64,000 nt of DNA from Coemansia sp. RSA 487 (taxonomy: Eukaryota > Kickxellomycota > Kickxellomycetes > Kickxellales > Kickxellaceae). The DNA lies in assembly GCA_027577595.1 (NCBI GenBank), contig JANBRJ010000043.1, positions 79,166 through 143,165 of the forward strand. Reading direction: 5' to 3'. The position numbers and the translations under genes were made by a program. The notes below the pieces were generated by a model. The model ran no database searches, had not been told where the DNA came from, and was given only the letters and a program-made list of their open reading frames with translations. The first letter of the stretch is position 1, and each line of letters opens with the position of its first letter. Of this stretch, positions 49,319 to 58,875 are shown one piece after another.

Positions 49319-49754
49319 AAATGTAGCTACTTAATATAACTGTCTGCAAAATAGTAAAAAAGTTAGAATATAATTCAAGCAAAGACAAGGAATAAAGCCC
49401 AACATTTACAATTTAGGGTGGTTATGCAAAAACACAAAAATGCCTAGAATTCGCCTCCATGTACAATGGTTAAAATTTAAAAAGGTAAAGATGTTGACAG
49501 AAAGATTAGGCTTGTTCAAAATTGCAGTCTTGAAAGATAAACAAAAAGGGTAAAAGAAGAAAACAAAGCTAATTAACACATAAAGGCAGCCGTACAAAGG
49601 AAAATTAATAGGTGTACAATCCACTCTTCATATAAAATTTACCAAAAAAGATTAGTTTTAATCCAGAATTTATACATAGTATAATAAAATAGAGGAAATT
49701 TTGGCAGTTCATCGAAATCTCCCTTGGCATCCACCCCAACTTTCAGTGATACTC

Positions 49755-50004
49755 TGTGACGGATTTGCCATGGACCGGGGATAAAATAACACAGAGTAAT
49801 TATTCAATATCTTGTTCCTCAAACTAGATATAAGAAGAAAAATCCTTGCCTTCCCCCGAAGGCAATGACCCACGGGAAACGCTGCTCTTATATGTAACAG
49901 GAGGCCGTTACATGTAGTGGACTATTGCATTGTTAGCGTTTAGTGGCTGTGCAAACCCATTATCATGGGTTTGCCTTGCATACGACACTCACACTAGCGT
50001 GACA
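49755..50004. mobile_element. Solo LTR, copy 1 (250 bp)
   Basis: Starts TGTGACGG and ends CTAGCGTGACA (TG...CA ends), flanked on both sides by the 5-bp direct repeat TACTC (49,750-49,754 and 50,005-50,009). It is related along its length to copy 2 at 51,201: ATGGACC near the start, a TATATGTAACAG segment followed by GCCGTTACAT, and CACTAGCGTGACA at the end. No internal coding region remains, so it is a solo LTR left by recombination. The superfamily cannot be told from the LTR alone. Confidence 0.88.
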
Positions 50005-50294
50005 TACTCACTGGAAGCACATTTTCATTTCCCTCTGGTCACGGAAGATTGATACAGATGCCGTGTTCTATGGTTTAGATATAACAAATGCATCACAACT
50101 TCTGATGATTAAAGAGCACCGGAAGTTGATTTAATGTAGTGAGGCATATTTGATGGGCCAAATCCTCCTCACTTGTGTTATATTTTTATAGTTTAAGATA
50201 TCCTCCAATAATTATTGACAGCTATAAAAGCCATATTTTGTTTTCTTCCAAAACAAGAGGAACTTTAACTCCGTGAAGATAGGTGTAATAATAA

Positions 50295-50324
50295 TCAGCT
50301 TGGAACTTACAAGCTGAGCCACAA
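50295..50324. repeat. Hairpin repeat, copy 1
   Basis: TCAGCTTG and CAAGCTGA form an 8-bp stem around a 7-base loop. A closely similar 30-base unit lies at 51,736-51,765. It probably belongs to a small dispersed element; its limits are not clear. Confidence 0.5.
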
Positions 50325-50599
50325 GTGCAGGTTTACTTGTTGTAGTGTTTGTATGGCTACAAAATCCAGGCTGTTCATAAAAAATAAAGATAAGGAGCTT
50401 TAGTTCCGTCACGACTTTTATTTGTAACAATAGGTTAATTTTAACAAAAAATGTGCAAGCCATTATTTTCTCCAATTTATAAATCCTAAAACTCAAGTTA
50501 CTATGCCCAAGAAGCTAAAAAATACTTTACTTAGTCTTTTTAATAAATAGTGGTAGCAGTACTGGGATATATAAAGTAGGCCGACTACAACTGCTTTGC

Positions 50600-50833
50600 C
50601 TACTTGGTACTCTTTTTAAATGATTTTAGGTTGTTCTTTTCTGAAACATTTGCATGTTTTTCAAAATCTTTGACATTTTCCTGCTTAATAGTTATTGTTC
50701 TTTTACACTTGAACAGGCGAGTGCCTTTATAAGTTGCAGTATTATTTGTAAATCCAGTACATTTTGTTTCCAGTTTAGCTTTATTCCATTTCTTTGCAAG
50801 CCCAATAGTATCTTCCTTTTCCGTCTTTGGCAT
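50600..50833 (-). CDS. Doubtful small Lys-rich open frame
   Basis: A 77-codon frame starting at an ATG (MPKTEKEDTIGLAKKWNKAK), rich in Lys and Thr with two CK motifs. It has no family match and no partner nearby. The local AT-rich composition favours Lys codons, so it may be chance. Confidence 0.2.
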   Translation of the reverse strand: MPKTEKEDTIGLAKKWNKAKLETKCTGFTNNTATYKGTRLFKCKRTITIKQENVKDFEKHANVSEKNNLKSFKKSTK

Positions 50834-51200
50834 TTTCTCTGTTAATTGTTTGAATTCTACTGTTACCTATACCAGTGATAGTTTTAAAATTTAGTTGCTT
50901 GGACGAATTGTAAAGTGGAATATTGGTTGTGTGTTGATGGAAATATTTGGCTTTTTATAGCCCCACTCTCAGTTCTTGCTTGTTGAATAAAGTGTATATT
51001 CATTATTCAATAGTTGGTTTGATATAGCTACTTATTTCTTTTGCACTTTCTATCTGATCTTTACACATTGCATATATCTTTCACAAAAAGCAAACAAAGA
51101 AATTTTATATGCAAGTTCGTAAAGAAAAATTATGATTACTTAGTACCAAAAGAAAGAAGCATTGTAAAATGAATAACAGTGTTTTTTGGGGGAGGTGTAT

Positions 51201-51465
51201 TGTGACGAATCGAGCATGGACCTGGGATGGATAACAAGGAGTATTCAGATGATGTTTTATCTTTTATTTCCTTTCCATAAAAACCAATGAAATAAAAATA
51301 AATCCATGCCATTTTCTCAAAGGCAATGTCCAAGGAATGTTGCCCTTTTATATGTAACAGAGAGCCGTTACATATAGTGCACTATTACAATGTCCACAAC
51401 CAGTGGTTGCCCCAACCCATCTGTATGGAAATCAGCCCTGCATATGACAACACACTAGCGTGACA
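51201..51465. mobile_element. Solo LTR, copy 2 (265 bp)
   Basis: Starts TGTGACGA and ends CTAGCGTGACA, flanked by the 5-bp direct repeat TGTAT (51,196-51,200 and 51,466-51,470). It is a diverged relative of copy 1 in the same orientation. The different target-site duplications show two independent insertions. Confidence 0.88.
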
Positions 51466-51735
51466 TGTATCAAGTCAATAGAAATGGAAATTCTGCTATA
51501 AATAAAAATCTTGATGGAACTGAAGCTCCTCTTCTACATTTATCCAAACAAAACATTGGATGTAATAGCCATTAAAAATCTATATCAAACAACTTGATAA
51601 CGATTGTGGTTTGGAAACTTACGAGTCTAACTGTTAACACGCTCTGGGGCTTAAAAAGAAAAGGGTGGAAATATAGGATAGACAAAACAAGTAGGATAAT
51701 TAAAGTGACAGTGTGTGGGCGTATGTGATAACGAT

Positions 51736-51765
51736 TCAGCTTGCATCTTGCAAGCTGAACCGCAA
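51736..51765. repeat. Hairpin repeat, copy 2
   Basis: TTCAGCTTGCA and TGCAAGCTGAA (from 51,735) form an 11-bp perfect stem around TCT. It is related to the unit at 50,295. Imperfect inverted sequences around 51,524 and 51,916 (AACTGAAGCTCCT type) may be the ends of a small transposon-like element. Confidence 0.5.
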
Positions 51766-52102
51766 CATGATTGATTAGCGAGTCAATAATATTGTTGGAT
51801 AGCATAAAACATATGCTATCCAATTATCTGAATAGTTTTGATTATTACGGCTACATAGAGGCCATGTTTTATTGTTAATAAATGAGAAAGGAGCTTTATT
51901 TCAGTTTTAAAATATTAACAATCTTTGTAATGGCGTGTAAAAGTTAGAATTATAAGAGAATACCAATTTGGCTACTTTTTGGAACAGTATTTGTTGGTAG
52001 TTTACATTTGCCTGATGAAAAGCATAATTTTAATGGCTCAATAATAGTCTAAATTTATCAAGCGCTCAACATCAGAATTGGAAATTAGCTTGCTAATTGC
52101 TA

Positions 52103-52175
52103 GGCCGCGTGGCCCAATGGATAAGGCGCTTGACTACGGATCAAGCGATTCCAGGTTCGAGTCCTGGCGTGGTCG
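52103..52175 (+). tRNA. tRNA-Arg(ACG)
   Basis: 73 nt. Acceptor GGCCGCG pairs with CGTGGTC (two G-U pairs), discriminator G. The D arm is GGCCCAATGGATAAGGC. The anticodon stem-loop is CTTGA-CTACGGA-TCAAG with anticodon ACG (ICG when modified). The T arm is CCAGG-TTCGAGT-CCTGG. A run of T follows at 52,177. No intron. Confidence 0.97.
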
Positions 52176-52429
52176 CTTTTTTCTCTCCTTATTTGCTGAT
52201 CGCGTAATCGAGTGATTAATTGAGTTTATATATTTTTTGTTGGAAGTCAAATTTTTTTTTTTTCGCTTGCTGATCTTTAAAGGGCGATAACTGTAGAGCT
52301 TTTTTCTGTTTCTACTTTCTCTTCATTTTCAGTTATCCTTGCTGTTGGTGTTTATATTTCTATATCGCTATAGAGCTTTACTTTTTCTTTCAAACAATCA
52401 AAAAGGGAATAGAAAAGGAACAGGTAGTG

Positions 52430-55400
52430 ATGGCGCCTTCAGGGTTTAGAACGCTTGAGCGACAAAGGGCGGCTGTGGTGCCAGGGCAAGAGCCTGAGTA
52501 TCCGATGATGCAAAACCTCACAGCGCCTCACATCGAGTCGTTTAACACGATCTGGGAAGCGGCAGGTCCCAGCACGCCGTCACTTGTGGACTTGGCGATG
52601 GATTTGCTAGGCAAGCAAACAGTGTTTGACGGTAAAGGTAATGCGGACCAGCCGTACGGCAACAAAATAACGTACTGGGTGACGGGATTACGATTGGACC
52701 ATCCGTCGGTTTCTGCCCGTGAAACCAAGTCGAAGAGCCGACTAATGTACCCTACCGAATGCCGCCAAAGAGCAGTAACGTATCGCGGGCGTTTATCGGG
52801 AACGCTGCATTACAAAGTGAACGACAACCCGGAGATCACGGAGGAGCGCAATTTCGGACAGTTGCCCGTGATGGTTCGATCCAATAGGTGCAATCTGCAG
52901 AACATGAGCCCTGCACAGCTGATCGAGCAGCATGAAGAGCCCGAGGAAATGGGTGGCTACTTCATTGTCAACGGAAACGAAAAAGTGATCCGTCTACTGA
53001 TTGCGCAGCGCAGGAACCATGTGCTTGCGATCCAAAGACCATCGTATGCGAACCGTGGTCCGGGATTCACTCCCTATGCTGCGCAAATCAGATGCGTTCG
53101 CAAAGACCAAACGTCGCAAACCCTAACGATGCATTACTTGGCCACGGGCAATCTGCTGATTCGATTCGCTATCCGGAAGCAAGAGTACATGGTGCCTGTA
53201 TCACTTCTGATGCGTGCGCTGGTGGGTGCCAGCGATAAGGAAGTGTTCGAGGCCATCGTGGGTGGTGATGCTGAAAACATTTTCGTGCGCGACCGTGTCG
53301 AATTGCTTTTGCGGTCGAGCAAGCAGTATGCGGTGTACACGCGGGAGCAAGCGCTTGCTTACCTGGGCGACAAGTTCCGCATAGTCATGTACGCCGCAGA
53401 CGATGCAAGTAATGCGGACATCGGACGTCTTCTGTTGCACCGCCTTGTGATGGTGCACTTGGAGAGCGATCGGGACAAGTTCAACATGCTGGCGCATATG
53501 GTACGCAAGCTGTACGCTTCGATCAGTGGCGAATGCCAGGAAGACAACCCGGACGCGCAGCAGATGCAGGAGGTGTACTTGCCTGGCCACCTGTACCTGG
53601 GAATCATCAAGGAAAAGATTGACGACTATCTGATGGGCATACGTCAGGAGATCGCCAAGGATATACGAACCCAGAAGGTCGATTTCTACAGCAACAGGTA
53701 CTTGGCACGCCTGTTTGCCCGTGTCACCGTGGATGTTGGCCAGAAGGCGCAGTACTTTTTGGCCACAGGTAACTTGGTCAGCAAGTCGGGGCTCGATATG
53801 CAGCAAGTTTCTGGGTACACGATTATTGCCGAGAAACTCAACTTCCTCAGGTACTTGTCGCATTTCAGGTGCATCCATCGAGGAGCGTTCTTTGCCGAGC
53901 TCAAAACCACGGGTGTGCGGAAGCTTCTTCCTGAGGCGTGGGGCTTCCTGTGCCCCGTGCACACGCCAGACGGTTCCCCGTGTGGTCTGCTGAACCATTT
54001 GGCGCACAAGTGCCTATTGTCGACGGTGGTTGAGGACACCGATGACGTGGAGCGTGTGCTGGTGCGGCTGGGCGTGCAGCCAGGGCTGCCGACCCCCGCT
54101 GTACGTGATGCGCGGCTGCTTACGGTGCAGCTAGACGGGCGGATCGTCGGATATTGTAGCCAAGCGGTTGCGGCGCAGGCAGCAGAGACACTAAGGATCC
54201 TCAAGCTCAAGGCATTCCAGTCACGTGGGCACGCTGGGGTGGCCAACATCCCGTACAACATGGAGATCGGGTTTGTTCCCGAATCGCACGGTGGCCAGCT
54301 CCCCGGTCTGTATCTGTTCACGACACCTGCGCGCTTCGTGCGACCCGTCACGCACTTGGCGACGCGACTGGAGGACCACGTTGGTAGCTTCGAGCAAGTG
54401 TACATGGATATTGCGTGCCTTGACGAGGATGTGCGTGTGGGCGTAACGACGCACCAGGAGGTGCTGCCTACGCACATATTGTCTGTGGTGGCTAACTTTA
54501 CTCCGTTCTGCGACTTCAACCAGTCGCCGCGGAACATGTATCAGTGCTTGACGGTGGACCACGATGTGCTTACAGCCTCTGGATGGAAGCCAATCGCCCG
54601 AGTCACAGCATCCGACCAGGTGATGACCATGAACCTGGAGTCCGGTGCGCAGGAGTGGAACAGGGTGCAGAGAGTTGCAAAGGTGGCGCATGCGGGTCCG
54701 CTGTTCCGGCTTAAGAGCGACCGCGTCGATGCGGTGTGCGACGCTGCGCATCGCTGGTACCTTAACACCAAGGATGCGCCTGATAGGTTTTCCAGCTGGA
54801 CGACCGAGGACATGACTACTGGACGTTTAGAAGCGCCGAAAGGCGAAGCAAGCAACAGCCAATGGGAGCGCAAGGGCACAGACACGGTTCACACGAACCA
54901 TGCGATCCCTGCAGTCGGCCGCAACGCCAACGGTCTGTATGCGTGGCCCGAGTTCTCTTCGTGGCTTCCTGCTGCTGCCAACCTCGACTGGTGCCGCTTC
55001 ATCGGGCTGGTTGTTGGCGACTATGTTCAGATCACCCGCGACTCGGAAGCACATAGTTGCGTTGTGCGGATTTCCAGGGATGATAAGCTAGCTACGACTT
55101 TGGCTCTGCTTGGCCGACTTGCCGGAGCTATCCCTGGTTTCAGCGAGCGTGCTGCTGCGTCGGAGGGAAAGACGGTTTGGGCCATTGACGGCACAGAGGT
55201 ATACGACTTTTTCCAGCCGATGCTCGAGGGCCCACCCTCGTTTGACCCATGTGACGAGGCACAGAGCCGCGAGTACGACCAAGCCCTCCACCGCGCACTC
55301 GCTAGCGAAGGGTTGGCCGACGGCAGCAAGCGTGCAAATGGCGCGAGGGGCCAACGCCGCTGGATGCATTATGAGTGGCTGACAAAGCTGAGCGTCTCCC

Positions 55401-57223
55401 AGGCCCGTGCTGTCATCGAGGGTCTGTCGTCCAGCGACAGTGCCACTACAGGATCCATCCCTCTGGTTCACGATCTCTCGATTCTTGGGCTTATGGCGGA
55501 CTCCAGGGCCAGCATCGAGGCAAGCCGCACAGGAGAAGGGGACGACCCTAAGGGCCAAACAACTTGGCGCATATCGTTTTCGTTTGCCCCCAGCGAGCAA
55601 ACCATTGCGGTGCCGCAGCCCGCGGTCTACGAGAACCCACATCACGACGGGTTTGTTTACTGTCTGGAGGTAGCCAACAATGAGAACTTTATGGCTCGAC
55701 GCAGGCACGTGGACTGCAGCACAATGCAGGATGCAGGGTTCTTCACAGGAAACTGCCAAATGGGCAAGCAGACGATGGGTACGCCAATGCAGTCGTTCCC
55801 GTACCGCACAGACAACAAGCTGTACCGCCTGCAAACGGGGCAGACGCCGATCTGCCGGCCCCGCATCTACGACGACTACGGAGTGGACGGGTACCCGAAC
55901 GGCGCCAACGCCGTGGTGGCGGTTATCTCGTACACCGGCTACGATATGGAGGACGCGATGATTCTGAACAAGAGCGCATACGAGCGCGGGTTCGGGTATG
56001 GGTCGATCTACAAGACGGAATACATTGATCTAGGCAAGTTCCGGAAATCGGGCGACGTTGTGACGACGCACTTCGGACTGGGCCGCGACGTCCTTTCGAA
56101 CACCGACGTCACCGAGCGCATCGACATGGACGGCTTGCCGTTCACCGGGCTGCGTGTCGAGGAAGGCGACCCGCTTTACGCTGTCATTGACGATGTGCGG
56201 GCGCGCACCCGCGTGCACATGTACAAGGGCGAGGCCGGGTACGTTGAAACCGTGCGGCTCCTGTCGACGGGTCCCGACTCGGAGCTGCAGCTGGTGGCGC
56301 TGACGTTCCGCATCCCGCGGTCGCCTATCATTGGCGACAAGTTCTCTTCGAGACACGGGCAGAAGGGCGTGTGCTCGGTCAAGTTCCCGGCAGTCGACAT
56401 GCCGTTTACCGAGACCGGAATGCAGCCCGATGTCATCATCAACCCACATGCATTCCCGTCGCGCATGACTATCGGAATGTTTGTCGAGTCCATTGCCGCC
56501 AAGGCCGGCGCGCTGCACGGCGTGTGCCAGGACTCGACTCCGTTCCAGTTCGACGAGACGCACACAGCGGCCGACTACTTTGGCGAGCAGCTGCGTAAGG
56601 CCGGGTACAACTACCATGGCAGCGAGCCCATGTACTCTGGAGTTGCAGGAACCGAAATGCGTGCCGACATATACATTGGCGTCGTGTACTACCAGAGGCT
56701 GCGGCACATGGTGAGCGACAAGTACCAGGTGCGCACCACAGGACCCATCAACCCGCTGACGATGCAGCCGATCAAGGGCCGCAAGCGTGGCGGCGGCATC
56801 CGTCTGGGCGAAATGGAGCGCGATGCGCTGATTGCGCACGGCGCCGCGTACTTTTTGCAGGACCGCCTGATGAACTGCTCCGACTACTCGTTGGCATATG
56901 CATGCCGCTCGTGCGGCTCCATCCTGGCGCCCATCGCTGTGCCTGCCGCGTCGCATACCGTAGACCTGCGCGCTCCTGCTGATAGCGCAAACCGCGCCCC
57001 GATGTTTGCTGGCCTTTCGGCTGCTGAGGCCCGTGCTATCATGGCGGCTGCGTCGGCGGACGGCGCGTCCCGCCGTGTTTCCGGCAAAGGCCCACTGGAC
57101 CTGCAGTGCCGCCTGTGCCAGAACGCAGAAGCCATCACCATGGTTGCGCTGCCGTTCGTGTTCCGCTACTTGGCAACCGAGCTGATGTCCATGAACATGA
57201 AGGTCACTCTGGACGTCAAGTAA
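52430..57223 (+). CDS. RPA2: RNA polymerase I second-largest subunit (Rpa2/Rpa135) with in-frame intein
   Basis: The ATG at 52,430 gives a 1,597-aa precursor (a GTG one codon upstream is not used). Removing the intein (residues 706-1108) leaves 1,194 aa, the usual Rpa135 size. Family marks are GGYFIVNGNEKVIRLLIAQR, WGFLCPVHTPDGSPCG, CDFNQSPRNMYQ joined to CQMGKQTMGTP, YDMEDAMILNKSAYERGFGYG and GDKFSSRHGQKG. A C-terminal zinc site is given by CRSC and CRLC. The GYFIVNGNEKVIRLL and SPRNMYQ-CQMGKQ forms separate Pol I from Pol II and III subunits. With Rpa1 it forms the active centre that makes the large rRNA precursor in the nucleolus. The C-terminal zinc region contains an Ala-rich insertion of about 50 residues. 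No intron is seen; since the subunit is essential, the intein presumably splices. Confidence 0.96.
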   Translation: MAPSGFRTLERQRAAVVPGQEPEYPMMQNLTAPHIESFNTIWEAAGPSTPSLVDLAMDLLGKQTVFDGKGNADQPYGNKITYWVTGLRLDHPSVSARETKSKSRLMYPTECRQRAVTYRGRLSGTLHYKVNDNPEITEERNFGQLPVMVRSNRCNLQNMSPAQLIEQHEEPEEMGGYFIVNGNEKVIRLLIAQRRNHVLAIQRPSYANRGPGFTPYAAQIRCVRKDQTSQTLTMHYLATGNLLIRFAIRKQEYMVPVSLLMRALVGASDKEVFEAIVGGDAENIFVRDRVELLLRSSKQYAVYTREQALAYLGDKFRIVMYAADDASNADIGRLLLHRLVMVHLESDRDKFNMLAHMVRKLYASISGECQEDNPDAQQMQEVYLPGHLYLGIIKEKIDDYLMGIRQEIAKDIRTQKVDFYSNRYLARLFARVTVDVGQKAQYFLATGNLVSKSGLDMQQVSGYTIIAEKLNFLRYLSHFRCIHRGAFFAELKTTGVRKLLPEAWGFLCPVHTPDGSPCGLLNHLAHKCLLSTVVEDTDDVERVLVRLGVQPGLPTPAVRDARLLTVQLDGRIVGYCSQAVAAQAAETLRILKLKAFQSRGHAGVANIPYNMEIGFVPESHGGQLPGLYLFTTPARFVRPVTHLATRLEDHVGSFEQVYMDIACLDEDVRVGVTTHQEVLPTHILSVVANFTPFCDFNQSPRNMYQCLTVDHDVLTASGWKPIARVTASDQVMTMNLESGAQEWNRVQRVAKVAHAGPLFRLKSDRVDAVCDAAHRWYLNTKDAPDRFSSWTTEDMTTGRLEAPKGEASNSQWERKGTDTVHTNHAIPAVGRNANGLYAWPEFSSWLPAAANLDWCRFIGLVVGDYVQITRDSEAHSCVVRISRDDKLATTLALLGRLAGAIPGFSERAAASEGKTVWAIDGTEVYDFFQPMLEGPPSFDPCDEAQSREYDQALHRALASEGLADGSKRANGARGQRRWMHYEWLTKLSVSQARAVIEGLSSSDSATTGSIPLVHDLSILGLMADSRASIEASRTGEGDDPKGQTTWRISFSFAPSEQTIAVPQPAVYENPHHDGFVYCLEVANNENFMARRRHVDCSTMQDAGFFTGNCQMGKQTMGTPMQSFPYRTDNKLYRLQTGQTPICRPRIYDDYGVDGYPNGANAVVAVISYTGYDMEDAMILNKSAYERGFGYGSIYKTEYIDLGKFRKSGDVVTTHFGLGRDVLSNTDVTERIDMDGLPFTGLRVEEGDPLYAVIDDVRARTRVHMYKGEAGYVETVRLLSTGPDSELQLVALTFRIPRSPIIGDKFSSRHGQKGVCSVKFPAVDMPFTETGMQPDVIINPHAFPSRMTIGMFVESIAAKAGALHGVCQDSTPFQFDETHTAADYFGEQLRKAGYNYHGSEPMYSGVAGTEMRADIYIGVVYYQRLRHMVSDKYQVRTTGPINPLTMQPIKGRKRGGGIRLGEMERDALIAHGAAYFLQDRLMNCSDYSLAYACRSCGSILAPIAVPAASHTVDLRAPADSANRAPMFAGLSAAEARAIMAAASADGASRRVSGKGPLDLQCRLCQNAEAITMVALPFVFRYLATELMSMNMKVTLDVK
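54545..55753 (+). mobile_element. Intein (403 aa) with LAGLIDADG homing-endonuclease region, in RPA2
   Basis: In-frame insertion between Gln and Cys of the conserved extein NMYQ^CQMGKQ. Block A is CLTVDHDVLTASGWKPI with catalytic Cys1. Block B is VCDAAHRWYL with its His at intein residue 69. An endonuclease region follows: motif 1 FIGLVVGDY (Asp at about 159) and motif 2 VIEGLSSSDSATTG (Asp at about 298). Block F is FVYCLEVANNENFMA (about 370-384), and the C-terminal Asn precedes Cys+1 of the extein. Both LAGLIDADG copies keep the Asp but lack the following Gly. The penultimate residue is Gly, not His, and about 20 extra residues lie between block F and the end. There is no GT-AG boundary that would make it an intron. 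It is a protein-splicing element and probable former homing element. Confidence 0.94.
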
Positions 57224-57354
57224 AGGAATCCACCCCCCCACCCAGCTAGTATCCATTCTTTCTTCTTCCCATCAATACATTCAATGCTTTATATAAGTTA
57301 ATTGGATAGAAATCAGCTGGAGGCTCCGCTGGCGGCAAATGTATAAAAAAAAAG

Positions 57355-58155
57355 TCACTGCTGGAACCGCTGCTTGATCCGCACTCCGCCAATGGCGCCA
57401 GCAGCAAAGTACGCCACCCCAACCACCAGCATCAGACTGCTGAACGCCAGCACCAGCGGAAACAGCACCCTTGAGAACCTGTCTCCCGTGGCTCCGCGCA
57501 TCTCTGCCAAAGTCGAGTCGCCGAGCACGAAAAACGCAACCACCACCTGCGTCAGCCCCAGCCCCTTCCACGATCTCTTATCGCTGTACATCGGGAAATG
57601 CCTCAGGACGCTCCTTGGCTTCTTCCAGTCGCACAGAACCAGAACCACCGCCATCGCCATCAGGATCACGCGGCACACAAAGTGCGGAACCGCCACCACC
57701 GTAACATGCCCCATGAGCATGTACACCTGCATTGCGCACACGCACGATGCCAGAAGAACCGCCGCGAATGTGTGCACGACCCGCAGCGCCACGAATGCTT
57801 GCTTCAGGCGAGGGCCCAGGGGATCCAGCGTGGATTTGGGTTGCTTGGGTACCAATGCTATTGTGCTTGTTTCGCCCACGGAGCTGGGTGCATAGCCATT
57901 GGCGGTGCGTTCGGGCATTATGTACGGGCTGGGCATCATGCTGTCGGCCATGCTTTGCGGCAATGGCTCAGGGCTGCCGACAAATGTCTTGCCCATCGTG
58001 TCCTTCCACTGGTGCTCGTAGTAGTAGTTGCTGTCGGTCTTTCCGCTTTGCATCGAGTATTCGGTCATCGCAGGCGTCAGCGTTCGGAACCTCTCTTCCT
58101 CGTCGGAATCCTCGTGTGCCATGGCACGGTTGTATCTACTTAGCGGGATGCTCAT
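57355..58155 (-). CDS. Four-helix membrane protein, function unknown
   Basis: A 266-aa protein from ATG 58,155 (MSIPLSRYNR); a longer in-frame start at 58,194 would add 13 residues in what looks like leader. The first ~135 residues are hydrophilic and acidic/Ser-rich (EDSDEEERFRTLTP). Four hydrophobic helices follow between about residues 140 and 255. The loop between helices 2 and 3, WKKPRSVLRHFPMYSDKRSW, is the most distinctive stretch. The layout resembles small Golgi/ER four-helix proteins of fungi, but I do not recognise the family. It is convergent with RPA2, with about 130 bases between stops. Confidence 0.75.
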   Translation of the reverse strand: MSIPLSRYNRAMAHEDSDEEERFRTLTPAMTEYSMQSGKTDSNYYYEHQWKDTMGKTFVGSPEPLPQSMADSMMPSPYIMPERTANGYAPSSVGETSTIALVPKQPKSTLDPLGPRLKQAFVALRVVHTFAAVLLASCVCAMQVYMLMGHVTVVAVPHFVCRVILMAMAVVLVLCDWKKPRSVLRHFPMYSDKRSWKGLGLTQVVVAFFVLGDSTLAEMRGATGDRFSRVLFPLVLAFSSLMLVVGVAYFAAGAIGGVRIKQRFQQ

Positions 58156-58875
58156 CGTTTTTATTGGAAATGGCCTTGTTGGTAGTGTATGCAATAAATA
58201 AATGTGTATGCAATAAATAATATAATGAAAAGTATATAGATAGATGCAATGTTGGAAATAAAAGTTCCTCTCAGGATGGAAGGGGTTTTCCAGGGTGTGC
58301 TTTCCTTTTTATATTTTCCAAAATGGTCTAGTCGCCGAGAAACCATTTTGCATGCACAAACATGCTCTAAAGAACAGCAATAACATTTATTCGGTAAAAA
58401 AAAATATATATATATGTGCTTTCCTTTGTGCCGGCTCTCCTATTTATTGTTAGATCTTTGACTTTCTATTGATCCTAATAATACTCCAATTTCTTTTTGT
58501 CCTTTCTATTGTGCAGAAAGCTAAATATGGACCCTTGACTCTAGTGAAAGAGGGCATTTCCTCCAAAGGAAAATAAGGCGAATGAGATTTATTTTGTCAA
58601 AGAAAGTAATGACACAGCCCGATGCCAAATTTTACTTTCAGTCTACTTATTCAAGCTTTCGCAATAACCTTTTCCAAAAAAAAAGTGAAAAAGTTCTCCA
58701 TTCAATGTCTATTTTAAATAAAATGAAATAAAATCAGAAAGAACTAAAGGCAGCTTGTAACATGTCATCACAAGCATAAAAATGGCTCGTACTATAATTC
58801 CAGTCTTGTGTCAGCCAGAAAAGAAAATGCGACAAGGCCAGAACAGGCGGAGAACTCATCGTCCTTGATTTGCCA
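58156..58875. other. Intergenic region
   Basis: AT-rich with poly-A and a TATA run near 58,400. Promoter of the membrane protein gene; no gene or RNA is recognised. Confidence 0.5.

Larger units (their letters stand above)
49319..52102. other. AT-rich gene-poor island with retroelement remains
   Basis: About 2.8 kb between the ABCC promoter and tRNA-Arg. It contains two solo LTRs, a repeated hairpin motif (near 50,300 and 51,750) and one doubtful Lys-rich open frame. Nothing else is recognised. Its position beside a tRNA gene is a common setting for LTR-element insertions. Confidence 0.6.

Noticed and set aside
52427-52429. GTG start one codon before the RPA2 ATG
   Set aside because: Nuclear fungal genes start at ATG; the ATG at 52,430 directly follows.
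54545-55753. RPA2 insertion interpreted as a spliceosomal intron
   Set aside because: It stays open for 403 codons, has no GT/AG ends, and carries ordered Hint and LAGLIDADG motifs with Cys1, a terminal Asn and Cys+1.
56030-57256. A 408-codon minus-strand frame opposite RPA2
   Set aside because: Antisense shadow of the highly conserved RPA2 C-terminal half; no recognisable family.
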